Source of the DNA: Allobacillus halotolerans
GTDB lineage: Bacteria > Bacillota > Bacilli > Bacillales > Alkalibacillaceae
Direction: 5' to 3' (one strand)
NCBI RefSeq assembly: GCF_028743495.1
Contig: NZ_CP117968.1
Length of the DNA stretch: 64,000 nucleotides
The notes beneath the pieces were generated by a model that was given only the letters and a program-made list of their open reading frames with translations, was not told where the DNA came from and did no database searches. Each line of letters opens with the position of its first letter. Position 1 is the first letter of the stretch. Below are positions 53,838 to 62,598 of this stretch, in pieces. The translations under genes and the position numbers were made by a program.

Positions 53838-53923
53838 CTGACTCGCTCCCTTTTCTGTCATTTTAACACATTGGAGATATGATAAAATGGAGAAAATAAC
53901 TGATTGTTTAAAGGAGTCATTCC

Positions 53924-55036
53924 ATGATCCCGATTCAAAAAATCACATTACATAAATTACGTATGCGTATGAAAAATCCATTTCAAACGAGTTTTGGCAC
54001 ACTCCAAAATAAAGAACTTTTTATCATAGAAACAGAAGATGCTGAGGGCAACCGTGGTTATGGCGAATCCGTAGCCTTCACAGAACCTTGGTATACAGAG
54101 GAAACCGTCGCAACGACAGAGCATATGCTCATTGATTTTCTAATCCCATTATTGACGGAAAAACCAATCGATCATCCGCGTGAAGTAACCGAACGCTTTG
54201 CAGTCATCCGACGGAATAACATGGCGAAAGCATCCATTGAAGGCGCGGTGTGGGACCTTTATGCCAAAAGAAAAAACATTTCGTTGAGTGAAGCGCTCGG
54301 GGGTAGTCAAGAAACGATTGATGTCGGGATTAGTCTCGGTATTGCACCTACGACCGATGAATTGCTCGACCGCGTCCAAGAAAAATTAGATGCCGGCTAT
54401 AAGCGGATAAAACTAAAAATCAAGCCCGGCTTTGACATCGATCCACTGACCGAGGTGCGGAGAGAATTTCCGGATGCGCAATTGATGGTTGATGCCAATT
54501 CTGCCTACACCCTAGAAGATATGGCACATTTGAAGCAATTGGATACGCTCGATTTGATGATGATCGAACAACCACTCGGTCATGATGATATTGTCGATCA
54601 CGCTATGTTGCAACAAGCGATCGAAACACCGATCTGTTTAGATGAAAGCATCAACTCATTTGAAGACGCTCGGAAGGCGATTGAACTCGGAAGCTGCCAA
54701 GTCGTCAACATCAAAATCGGACGCGTCGGCGGACTGACCGAAGCCAAACGCATCCACGACTATTGCGCCGAAAAAGGAATTGCCGTTTGGTGTGGCGGCA
54801 TGCTTGAAGCAGGCGTTGGACGAGCGCACAACATCGCACTCACAAGCCTGCCGAACTTTACCGTCCCCGGTGACACCGCAGCCTCCGCACTTTATTGGGA
54901 GCAAGACATTATTACACCCGAAGTAACCGTCCAAAACGGCGAAATCACTGTGCCAACGGGTGCTGGAATTGGATTTGACATCGATTATGAGGCAATGGAG
55001 AAATTTACGATTGATCAGAAGGTGTTTGAATTTTGA
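53924..55036 (+). CDS. menC: o-Succinylbenzoate synthase / N-acylamino acid racemase (enolase superfamily)
   Basis: A 370-residue enolase-superfamily enzyme. The catalytic Lys pair is in RIKLKIKPG (about residue 164), metal ligands are in MVDANSAY, IEQPL and CLDESINS, and the second Lys is in VVNIKIGRVGG. It closely resembles the promiscuous OSBS/NAAAR subgroup of Bacillaceae, which either make menaquinone or racemise N-acylamino acids. No other men genes are nearby and a pyroglutamyl peptidase is divergently encoded, so racemase activity should also be considered. AAAGGAG supports the ATG. Confidence 0.85.
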   Translation: MIPIQKITLHKLRMRMKNPFQTSFGTLQNKELFIIETEDAEGNRGYGESVAFTEPWYTEETVATTEHMLIDFLIPLLTEKPIDHPREVTERFAVIRRNNMAKASIEGAVWDLYAKRKNISLSEALGGSQETIDVGISLGIAPTTDELLDRVQEKLDAGYKRIKLKIKPGFDIDPLTEVRREFPDAQLMVDANSAYTLEDMAHLKQLDTLDLMMIEQPLGHDDIVDHAMLQQAIETPICLDESINSFEDARKAIELGSCQVVNIKIGRVGGLTEAKRIHDYCAEKGIAVWCGGMLEAGVGRAHNIALTSLPNFTVPGDTAASALYWEQDIITPEVTVQNGEITVPTGAGIGFDIDYEAMEKFTIDQKVFEF

Positions 55037-55039
55037 TTC

Positions 55040-55318
55040 GGCTATAGCGAGCGTGTTTAGCGTTAAGCGGTCAAAAGAGTTTGTTTAACGTTCAAATAAT
55101 GTACGTGATCGTTCAAATGAGAGCGCTCAACGTTCAAATAACGCGCGGGACCGTTCAAATGAGAGCGCTCAACGTTCAAACGGTGCGCGGCAGCGTTCAA
55201 ACAAGAGCGCTCAACGTTCAAAAGATAAACACGACCGTTCAAACGGTGTGGATAACCGTTCAAAGTACGCAAGTGAACGTTCAAAGAATTACCTTAACCG
55301 CTCAAAGCAATCACGATA
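55040..55318 (+). repeat. 21-bp tandem repeat array, CGTTCAAA family, about 13 units
   Basis: Units of 21 bp have CGTTCAAATGAGAGCGCTCA or CGTTCAAACGGTGCGCGG variants in partial alternation. The reverse complement, TTTGAACG plus GCGCT, resembles the array at 5846 to 6272. It begins 3 bp after the menC-like stop codon and ends 7 bp from the proC terminator, between convergent genes. Confidence 0.95.
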
Positions 55319-55324
55319 AACCCA

Positions 55325-55365
55325 CAAAAAAAACGCGCTCTTCATTCAATTTCTGAAGAGCGCGC
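55325..55365 (-). terminator. Intrinsic terminator of proC
   Basis: On the minus strand GCGCTCTTCAG pairs with GAAGAGCGC, followed by eight T residues, 10 bp after the stop codon. Confidence 0.92.
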
Positions 55366-55374
55366 CACCTGATA

Positions 55375-56163
55375 TTATTCTTCTCTCGTCGCATCCATCG
55401 CTTTAATGATACTGTTACGGAATCCGTTTTCTTCCAACGCTGCAATGGCTTTGATCGTCGTGCCTTTCGGTGTACATACTTGGTCCTTCAGTTCTCCTGG
55501 ATGAATGTCGGTGTCGCGCACCATTTTCGCGGCACCCAGAACGGCTTGACTGGCCAAGCGATACGCCTGTCTTCGCGGAATTCCTTGTTTCACCGCGCCA
55601 TCTGCCATCGCTTCAATCATGACATAAACATATGCTGGGGATGAACCGGATACTGCAGGAATCGCGTCCATTTGCTTTTCTTCCATCACTTCCACTTGGG
55701 AGAAAGCTTCGAATATTTTAATGACCTCACCTTGTTCTTCATCTGATACGAGTTCGTTTGGGCTAATAACGGTCATGCCCTCTCCGACAAATGAAGGTGT
55801 ATTCGGCATGCTGCGCACAACTTTTGTTTGCTCCCCGAATACGTCGGTAATGTCTTTAATCGAAACACCTGGTGCGATAGTGATGATGATCGCACCCTTC
55901 TTTAAATGTCCTTTTACTTCTTCAATCACTTCTGGATAAACATACGGCTTCACTGCAAAAAATAAATAATCACTTTCTGAAGCGACCTTCTTGTTATCTT
56001 TAAACATTTCAATCCCGTATCGCTCTTCCATCCAATTGATTGTGCGGGTCGTCAATGCCGATGCAAAAATTTGATCCTTATTGACCATTCGTGATTCCAA
56101 CATCCCACCAATCATGGCTTGTGCCATTTTTCCACTGCCGATAAAACCAATATTTTTATCCAT
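55375..56163 (-). CDS. proC: Pyrroline-5-carboxylate reductase
   Basis: A 262-residue NAD(P)H-dependent enzyme making proline from pyrroline-5-carboxylate. The Rossmann motif is GFIGSGKMAQAMIGG (about residues 5 to 19), and the P5C signature is AVSGSSPAYVYVMIEAMADG and KQGIPRRQAYRLASQAVLG. The start at 56163 has GAGGTG upstream. The tail ends in DATREE. Proline is a common osmolyte in halotolerant Bacilli. Confidence 0.96.
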   Translation of the reverse strand: MDKNIGFIGSGKMAQAMIGGMLESRMVNKDQIFASALTTRTINWMEERYGIEMFKDNKKVASESDYLFFAVKPYVYPEVIEEVKGHLKKGAIIITIAPGVSIKDITDVFGEQTKVVRSMPNTPSFVGEGMTVISPNELVSDEEQGEVIKIFEAFSQVEVMEEKQMDAIPAVSGSSPAYVYVMIEAMADGAVKQGIPRRQAYRLASQAVLGAAKMVRDTDIHPGELKDQVCTPKGTTIKAIAALEENGFRNSIIKAMDATREE

Positions 56164-56294
56164 CTCAGATTCACCTCGTACGAATTGTTTCATTTAATTT
56201 TAGTAGATAGAAGCTTGAAAGTACAGGGTTATACTAGGCGGCATTCAAACAAATACGTTAAAATAAATACAAGTAACGACGGAGGAGAATACAT

Positions 56295-57380
56295 ATGACT
56301 GAGCTTCGGTTAGAAAATCTGTCAAAATCCTATGATGGAAAAAACGTTGTGGTCAATAACATTAATTTACATATACACAATAAAGAGTTCATCGTTCTCG
56401 TAGGTCCATCCGGGTGCGGCAAATCAACGACATTACGTATGATTGCAGGACTAGAAAATCCTTCATCAGGAAATATTTATATCGATGAAAAAAGAATGAA
56501 TGATCTTTCACCTAAGGACCGCGATATCGCGATGGTTTTTCAACATTATGCTTTATACCCACATATGACCGTTTATGGGAACATGGCGTTTGGATTAAAG
56601 CTTCGAAAGTTTTCGAAAAAAGAGATTGATGAGCGCGTTAAACATGTTGCGCAAATTCTCGACTTAAAACCATTTTTGAATCGTAAGCCGAAATTTTTAT
56701 CTGGCGGTCAGCGTCAACGCGTCGCTTTAGGAAGAGCAATCGTCCGCGATTCAAAAGTATTTTTGATGGATGAGCCGCTCTCCAATTTGGATGCGAAATT
56801 ACGTGTTCAAATGCGTGCAGAAATTCAAAAAATCCATCAAGAGCTCCAGACAACAACGATTTACGTAACACACGACCAGGTTGAAGCAATGACAATGGCC
56901 ACCCGATTAGTCGTGATGCATCAGGGTGAAATTCAACAAATCGGTGCTCCGAAAGAAATCTTTGACAATCCGAAAAACACATTTGTCGCAGGATTCATCG
57001 GTTCACCTTCTATGAATCTCATAAACGGGACAATTGTAGACGGTCACTTTATCGTCGGTCAATCAAAATTTCTGCTCCCTGAACCTCACTTTCAAACCTT
57101 GAAGGAACGTGGCTACGAAAATAAACCCATCATTTTAGGCATCCGACCTGAAAATATCAGCGAAAGTCTAGATGACAACTATGCAACGTTCGAAGCCACT
57201 GTTCGAGTCGTCGAATTATTGGGATCGGAAAGCTATGTATATACGACAATTTCCGGGCAAGAATTGGTGGCACGTGTTGATTCCCATGCAGATTACAAAG
57301 CAGGAGACACGATGAAATTAGCTTTCGACTTAGACCATATTCACTTTTTTGATTACGAAACCGAAGAAAGAATTTCATAG
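56295..57380 (+). CDS. msmX: ABC sugar transporter ATPase (MsmX/UgpC-like)
   Basis: A 361-residue carbohydrate-uptake ATPase of the CUT1 type. Walker A is GPSGCGKSTT (about residues 37 to 46), the Q-loop FQHYALYPHMTV, signature LSGGQRQRVALGRAI, Walker B VFLMDEPLSNLD, and a C-terminal MalK-like OB/TOBE domain (about 235 to 360) follow. No permease or binding-protein gene is adjacent, matching MsmX of Bacillus, a shared ATPase for several sugar importers. Confidence 0.9.
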   Translation: MTELRLENLSKSYDGKNVVVNNINLHIHNKEFIVLVGPSGCGKSTTLRMIAGLENPSSGNIYIDEKRMNDLSPKDRDIAMVFQHYALYPHMTVYGNMAFGLKLRKFSKKEIDERVKHVAQILDLKPFLNRKPKFLSGGQRQRVALGRAIVRDSKVFLMDEPLSNLDAKLRVQMRAEIQKIHQELQTTTIYVTHDQVEAMTMATRLVVMHQGEIQQIGAPKEIFDNPKNTFVAGFIGSPSMNLINGTIVDGHFIVGQSKFLLPEPHFQTLKERGYENKPIILGIRPENISESLDDNYATFEATVRVVELLGSESYVYTTISGQELVARVDSHADYKAGDTMKLAFDLDHIHFFDYETEERIS

Positions 57381-57391
57381 ATTGCTTATTT

Positions 57392-57436
57392 AAAAAACTC
57401 CAGATTAGTCACTTCAATAACTAACCTGGAGTTTTC
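57392..57436. terminator. Bidirectional terminator between msmX and the diguanylate cyclase gene
   Basis: AAAACTCCAG pairs with CTGGAGTTTT with extra inner ATTAG/CTAA pairing. A-run and T-run on the two sides allow function on both strands. Confidence 0.85.
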
Positions 57437-58909
57437 CTATTCATCCTCTATTCCATGTGTTAAAAATCCCCATTGATTCTTCCCTTTTTCCTTCGATTGA
57501 TATAGGGCTGCATCCGCTTTTCGAAATAGTGATGATGCATTTTTTCCATGGTCTGGAGATAGCGAAATACCGATACTCGCAGACACGTTCAACTGACGCA
57601 ACATTTCATGGTCCCCAAAAACTTCTTCAAGAGATTTCAAGATTCGGTTTGCTGTCTCGACCGCTTCTTCACGACTGCTATCCTTGATGATCACAACAAA
57701 TTCATCACCGCCATACCGATAAGCAGTAGCCTGTTCAGGTATATTTTCTTCAATCGCAAATGCAACTTTTTTGAGTAACCGGTCACCAGCCTCATGACCG
57801 AGCAAATCATTTACCGATTTAAAATAATCCAAATCAATCATTAAAAAAGCATAATTTGTACGTTTCGCAAGTGATTGGTTGAGCACTTCCTCAAATGCCG
57901 TGCGATTTTTCAATTTCGTTAAACCATCATGGAAAGCGAGATGCATCGGAATCGACACCCACCGAGAAATAAGCGCCGCAACCAATATAGCAATGACGAT
58001 AATCGCCGTCATCTGCAAGAAAAATTTATTTCGCTGGGAATCTAATACGGATGTCAACATATCTCGATTCATGACCAACTCGATCACTTTCTTCTCCGAT
58101 GTACCTGAATCAAACTCCGATTGGTAAGGAATATATCGATAAGTGAATCCATCTTTCTTCATCTCTTGCTCCGTGTTGGAACCCAACGCTCGTGAAAAAA
58201 CTTCCTTTCGCTCTCCGCTCAACTCAGCTTCTTCCCGTGCCATTCCATAGGCCAGTCCCCATATATTCAGTATTCGTACCGATTCGACCGACACAAATTT
58301 TTGTGTCAATTGATCTTCATACTCCAAAAAATTAAACGTATGAAAAACCTCTTCATTACCTAGATCATTCCCGAGCTCGATCACATACTTACCATCTGGA
58401 GTCCCCATGTAACTGTATTTCTTTATTTTCCCGGTTTTCTGTTCAACTTCCATTCCATCATGATGGAAAATTCCATTCATCCGGTACTGATCCAGTAATA
58501 CAGCTAGCTTTGAACAACAATCATCAAAATCCATTCCGATATCATCGGCAAAACTACTATGTGTGATTTCATTTTCCTGATTGATGATATAGATATCCAT
58601 TCCTATTTCTTTTTTCAACTCAGCAAAATTCCATGTATCGAAATCAGGATTACGTTGATATTTCTCAACGAACCGTTCAGATATATTTTCCATCTGTTCA
58701 GCGATCTCCTGATCAAGAAAATAATATGCTTTTTCCGTCGTTTCCAATGATTGAGTCACCATATCTTCAATATGCTGCATCTTCTCTTCGTGATCTTGTG
58801 TCGTTTGTTTCTTCAATTCATTGAAATTCACGAAAGCAATCGTTCCAGCGATCATGACAGCGAAAACAATCATCGTCAAAAATAATTTAATTCGAAATTT
58901 CTTATACAT
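57437..58909 (-). CDS. Membrane-anchored diguanylate cyclase (GGDEF protein)
   Basis: A 490-residue signalling enzyme that makes cyclic di-GMP. Transmembrane helices at about residues 8 to 28 and 298 to 318 enclose an extracellular sensory region of about 270 residues, and a cytoplasmic GGDEF domain fills 325 to 480. The active motif YRYGGDEFVV (GGDEF at 400 to 404) is intact. The allosteric inhibitory site RxxD five residues upstream is replaced by EQAT, so product inhibition through this site is not expected. The ligand sensed outside is unknown. Confidence 0.92.
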   Translation of the reverse strand: MYKKFRIKLFLTMIVFAVMIAGTIAFVNFNELKKQTTQDHEEKMQHIEDMVTQSLETTEKAYYFLDQEIAEQMENISERFVEKYQRNPDFDTWNFAELKKEIGMDIYIINQENEITHSSFADDIGMDFDDCCSKLAVLLDQYRMNGIFHHDGMEVEQKTGKIKKYSYMGTPDGKYVIELGNDLGNEEVFHTFNFLEYEDQLTQKFVSVESVRILNIWGLAYGMAREEAELSGERKEVFSRALGSNTEQEMKKDGFTYRYIPYQSEFDSGTSEKKVIELVMNRDMLTSVLDSQRNKFFLQMTAIIVIAILVAALISRWVSIPMHLAFHDGLTKLKNRTAFEEVLNQSLAKRTNYAFLMIDLDYFKSVNDLLGHEAGDRLLKKVAFAIEENIPEQATAYRYGGDEFVVIIKDSSREEAVETANRILKSLEEVFGDHEMLRQLNVSASIGISLSPDHGKNASSLFRKADAALYQSKEKGKNQWGFLTHGIEDE

Positions 58910-58984
58910 CCTGCTTCTCCCCAGCTTATGTACGATTTATTATGAACCATTCCATATCGTAGCATAAAAAACAGAAAAAAAGTT

Positions 58985-59755
58985 CAATTAGATTCTGATT
59001 CGGCTCATAAATTTGCAATTTGTTCACATAAAATTCTAGATTGGTACCATTTAATCGTAGGTTGGGTTCATAAATTCATAATTCGGTCCCATATATCCGT
59101 TGCATGGGCGCATATTTCATGTGACACGGAGCATATATTTTGGTTTGGCATATATTTTTGAGGCTAGTCTATGTATACCGGGGGCGGGAGCATATATTTT
59201 GAGATTGGTCGTATATATTTCAAATATGGGTGCATATATCCCTCGAATGGGTTCATATCACCAAAACTCGGGCACATATCTCATCCTGTTGGCACATATT
59301 TTTCAAATTAGGGTGCATATCTGAAGCAATAACTTCCCTATAGGGGGTGAATTTACGTGGGATCAGATTCCAAGGGCTCCGAAAATATTCTCTGCCTAAG
59401 GGAGCATATATTTTGAAATTGGGTACATATATTTCAAGAATGGGCGCATATGTCCCATCAATGGGACCATATAAACAAAACTTGGGCACATTTCTCATCT
59501 ACTTGGCTCATATTTTTCTAATTAGGGTACATTTCCGAAGCAACAACTTCACATTAAGCGACGAATTCACGTGGGATTGTTTCCAAAGGCTCCGAAAACA
59601 ATTCTCCGCCTAAGGGAGCATATATTTTGAGACTGGGTACATATATTTCAAGAATGGGCGCATATGTCCTATAAATGGGACCATATAAACAAAACTCTGG
59701 CACATTTCTCGTCTACTTGGCTCATATTTTTCAAATAAGGGTCCATATCCAAGCC
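58985..59755 (+). repeat. CATAT-family array with 214-bp higher-order copies
   Basis: GGGAGCATATATTTTGA starts at 59186, 59400 and 59614, so two periods are exactly 214 bp. Each copy holds seven or so CATAT units followed by an unrelated linker of roughly 75 bp containing CTCCGAAAA and CTAAGGGAG. The part before 59180 is made of more diverged 21-bp units. Confidence 0.93.
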
Positions 59756-59763
59756 CTCTCCCG

Positions 59764-59792
59764 CAAAAAAGAACCCACCTTTAAACAGGCGA
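59764..59792 (-). terminator. Weak terminator-like hairpin behind an unexplained fragment
   Basis: On the minus strand CGCCT pairs with AGGTG across a six-base loop and TTCTTTTTT follows. It ends 9 bp from the CATAT array. The 134 bp between it and the SEC-C gene terminator has no assigned gene. Confidence 0.4.
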
Positions 59793-59926
59793 GATAAAAA
59801 GCTGCAGGCAACTAGAAATCGACCCAAATTTCATTAAATGGTGTGCATTGTCGATAATGACAACCAACCGTTTCTTATCCTTACTCAGTTCATTGACGTT
59901 ATAACCATGAATTAGGTAGAAAAAAT

Positions 59927-59953
59927 AAAACCCACCAGATTCCTGGTGAGTTT
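59927..59953 (-). terminator. Intrinsic terminator of the SEC-C protein gene
   Basis: On the minus strand AACTCACCAG pairs with CTGGTGGGTT around a four-base loop, followed by a T-rich tract. Confidence 0.8.
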
Positions 59954-59958
59954 GTGGG

Positions 59959-61854
59959 TTAAAATTGAATCTCTCTGACTTTTTCCAGAAGTGGTTCGTC
60001 CCAATACTGTGCATACTGACTCGCATATTGATAGGCTTCGTATTCAGCTTGGCCAATCTCAGGGGTGATTTTCCCGCCCCTCTGAACATCGGCTAGAATG
60101 CCCATCACGACGATGACTTGCTCATTTTCTTGAATGGCTTGTTTGATTGATTGGTTCAATTCTTTCTCTGGCTTTTCGGCCTTGTAATCATACAGCACTT
60201 TGTGATACATCATTTCAGTTGTTTGTTCTGGAAACGCATCAAACAACTTTTCTGCTCGGTCAAATTTTCCGAGTTCGATCAGTAACGGAATCAAATCATA
60301 ACGAACGCCAAGATTATCATTTTCGTTTAAATACATGATCCGCTCAAAGTACTCCCTTGCTTTTTCCTTCTTATTTACTTCTATCAAATATTTCGCATAT
60401 GCATATAAAGCTCGCATATAAGGTCTTGTTTCAACCATCATCCAATACGAGCCTGCATTTTCCTTCTCGAATTCATCATCGAATTTCTCTTCTCCGATTT
60501 TCACTGCATCTGTCAAACAGCGTTCTCTCTCATCAGATGAAAGGTGAAATGAATAGAGAATGAGTGCATCGATATAATCAGGTTCAAGGTTCAATACTTT
60601 TTCAAGCGTCTCTTTTTGCTCTTGGGATTGTGCGTGGACCGCTTCCTCAAACAATTTTTCGGCTTCTGATTTGTCGGGAATCATCCGTTCGCCGCCCGTT
60701 TCATTCCATTTCTGAATAAACCGCTCGATGTCTTCCTCATCTTCAAAGACTTGCTCGTTCATCGCCCGAAACATATCTTCTGCTGGACTGGAAAAATCCG
60801 CTGCTGGAGATTGTCGGGTAATAATCGGCGATCCCATTTCCATTTTATCATCAAAATATTCCTCGATTTGTTTTTTCCGATTACTGATCGACCCAGTTGT
60901 TGTTTGATATTTTTCGGCTAAAAATTTGAGTGTCACCTTTTTATAATCCTCTGGATAAAGGTCTACCCGGTAAACATATTCAAAAGCCGCAATTATTGGT
61001 TCTGGTTTATTGATTTGAATATAATTAACACGTGCCATATTTTCCCACTCAGCAATCATTTCATCAATGACATCTTCATTTCCAGGTTTCTGAAGCTGAC
61101 GAATCCCTTGCGAAACTTCCTCTTCTTCCGGAAGCAAGGAAAATGAACCAATCATATCTTCAGTCGCTTCTTCCATCATTTCATCTAAATGATCAATTGC
61201 CGGAAAGATATAATCAGTTGTTCGTAAAAATTCATCAATACTTTGTCCTTCTTCATCTGCCGCATACGAAATCAATTGTTTCAAAAGATCCATTTCTTCA
61301 TCGATGATCTCTATTAGTTCATGCGGAAAAATTTGATATGGACCACACTGTACAGGGAGTCCAAAAACACAGTCTATCTCCGGGTCGTCTGTATGGAATC
61401 CTAAAAGAAGCGACGTTTCTTCTTCGGTGAACACATTTTTCGCACGCGCGATACCATTTTCCATTTCAAGAATTTCAAAAAATGACGACTCAACCTTATG
61501 CCATTCATCCATACTTCGGATGACGGATTCCCGTCGTTCTTTTTTCTTCTGGTGCGCGATAACGTGATCAAGATAAGATTTGCTTTCTCCCTTTTCCTCA
61601 TTTCGTAACGCGTTCAATAACTTAGAAACTTGATATACAAAATCAAGGTCATTGTCTTCAAGATCCACAAACCGAGTCGGCAATAAATGAGTATAGTTCT
61701 CTGTAATTTCGAAAATCATTCGTTGAAACGCTTGGATGGTTTCTTCAAACATCCCTTGAGATACCATCCCTGCCACTTGTTGAACTTTATTCAAGCAACA
61801 CTTTTTATACTTTTTTCCACTTCCACACGGACACGGGTCATTTCTTCCAATCAT
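59959..61854 (-). CDS. SEC-C motif protein with large helical body, unknown function
   Basis: A 631-residue soluble protein. Residues 3 to 22 are a SEC-C zinc motif (GRNDPCPCGSGKKYKKCC), like the SecA C-terminal metal-binding tail that contacts SecB or ribosomes. The rest is acidic and mostly helical; KFLAEKYQTTTGSISNRKKQ (about 310 to 330) looks like a small HTH, and the last 200 residues have TPR-like repeats. Similar SEC-C/TPR proteins are known only as hypothetical. AGGTG supports the ATG at 61854. Confidence 0.75.
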   Translation of the reverse strand: MIGRNDPCPCGSGKKYKKCCLNKVQQVAGMVSQGMFEETIQAFQRMIFEITENYTHLLPTRFVDLEDNDLDFVYQVSKLLNALRNEEKGESKSYLDHVIAHQKKKERRESVIRSMDEWHKVESSFFEILEMENGIARAKNVFTEEETSLLLGFHTDDPEIDCVFGLPVQCGPYQIFPHELIEIIDEEMDLLKQLISYAADEEGQSIDEFLRTTDYIFPAIDHLDEMMEEATEDMIGSFSLLPEEEEVSQGIRQLQKPGNEDVIDEMIAEWENMARVNYIQINKPEPIIAAFEYVYRVDLYPEDYKKVTLKFLAEKYQTTTGSISNRKKQIEEYFDDKMEMGSPIITRQSPAADFSSPAEDMFRAMNEQVFEDEEDIERFIQKWNETGGERMIPDKSEAEKLFEEAVHAQSQEQKETLEKVLNLEPDYIDALILYSFHLSSDERERCLTDAVKIGEEKFDDEFEKENAGSYWMMVETRPYMRALYAYAKYLIEVNKKEKAREYFERIMYLNENDNLGVRYDLIPLLIELGKFDRAEKLFDAFPEQTTEMMYHKVLYDYKAEKPEKELNQSIKQAIQENEQVIVVMGILADVQRGGKITPEIGQAEYEAYQYASQYAQYWDEPLLEKVREIQF

Positions 61855-61940
61855 ACTTAGTCACCTCGTTCAAGTTCATTTGCTTTCAGTATATGGCATC
61901 TTGTATAATCAGTAAACAAAGGCTTCGAGGAGGTTTATTT

Positions 61941-62114
61941 ATGAAAATCCATTTTCTAATTGGCATTTGGCTTGGTTTTTTCATCTCATTTTTAATATCT
62001 GGTTGGTATGATGGTGAGTTTAATTGGACTTTCCTAATTGCTTCATTAATCGGTGGTACGCTAGCTCACTTTTTACTGATCGTTCCACTTTCACGAAAAT
62101 ATCCTCAAAAATAA
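61941..62114 (+). CDS. Small two-helix membrane protein
   Basis: A 57-residue protein with two hydrophobic helices (about residues 4 to 22 and 31 to 50) separated by WYDGEFNW. GAGGAGG eight bases before ATG 61941 makes translation likely. No family recognised. It converges on an AbrB-type gene whose stop codon follows 1 bp later. Confidence 0.6.
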   Translation: MKIHFLIGIWLGFFISFLISGWYDGEFNWTFLIASLIGGTLAHFLLIVPLSRKYPQK

Positions 62115-62115
62115 T

Positions 62116-62598
62116 TTAAAACAACATGACGAGAAGTGGTACGCTCACGACAATCGCAATCACGCGAATCGTATGAACCATGATCACGACAGGCATTTGA
62201 GCTCCGAACTCCTCCGAAATTATCGTCACTTCACTCATTCCAGCCGGCGCTGAACTGCAAAATGACGTCACGATATCAAATTGAAAAACACGATGCAGAA
62301 CCCACGTTAAGATAACGGCAAGAATTAAATGGGCAATCGGCGCCAACAGTGCAACCTTCCAAACGGATTGAATCGCCTGAAATGTTTCTGTCGTAAATGC
62401 GAGGCCGATACTCCCTCCGATGATACTTTGCATGACTTTTTTTGCACGGAAACTAAAGGTCGGTAAATTTTTTCGGACAAATTGATAGCCACCGACCGCA
62501 AATAAGGATCCGAGCAACGTCCCAAGAGGAATCCCTGAATAAAATCCAATCGTACCGCCGGTAAAAGCCAATACGGCTACAAAAATCCACTTATCCAT
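62116..62598 (-). CDS. AbrB family transporter, half-size (downstream half)
   Basis: A 160-residue membrane protein with five or so helices, one repeat of the AbrB/COG3180 permease family (often labelled ammonia monooxygenase-like). Signature stretches are GFYSGIPLGTLLGSLFAVGG and CSSAPAGMSEVTIISEEFGA with VVIMVHTIRVIAIV. Full proteins of the family have two such halves in about 350 residues; here they are separate genes overlapping by 8 bp. It is unrelated to the DNA-binding AbrB regulator. Confidence 0.82.
   Translation of the reverse strand: MDKWIFVAVLAFTGGTIGFYSGIPLGTLLGSLFAVGGYQFVRKNLPTFSFRAKKVMQSIIGGSIGLAFTTETFQAIQSVWKVALLAPIAHLILAVILTWVLHRVFQFDIVTSFCSSAPAGMSEVTIISEEFGAQMPVVIMVHTIRVIAIVVSVPLLVMLF

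Noticed and set aside
59781..60089. 102-codon minus-strand frame overlapping the SEC-C gene
   Set aside because: Most of it lies in another frame of the SEC-C gene and its terminator; only the short tail between hairpins is unexplained.
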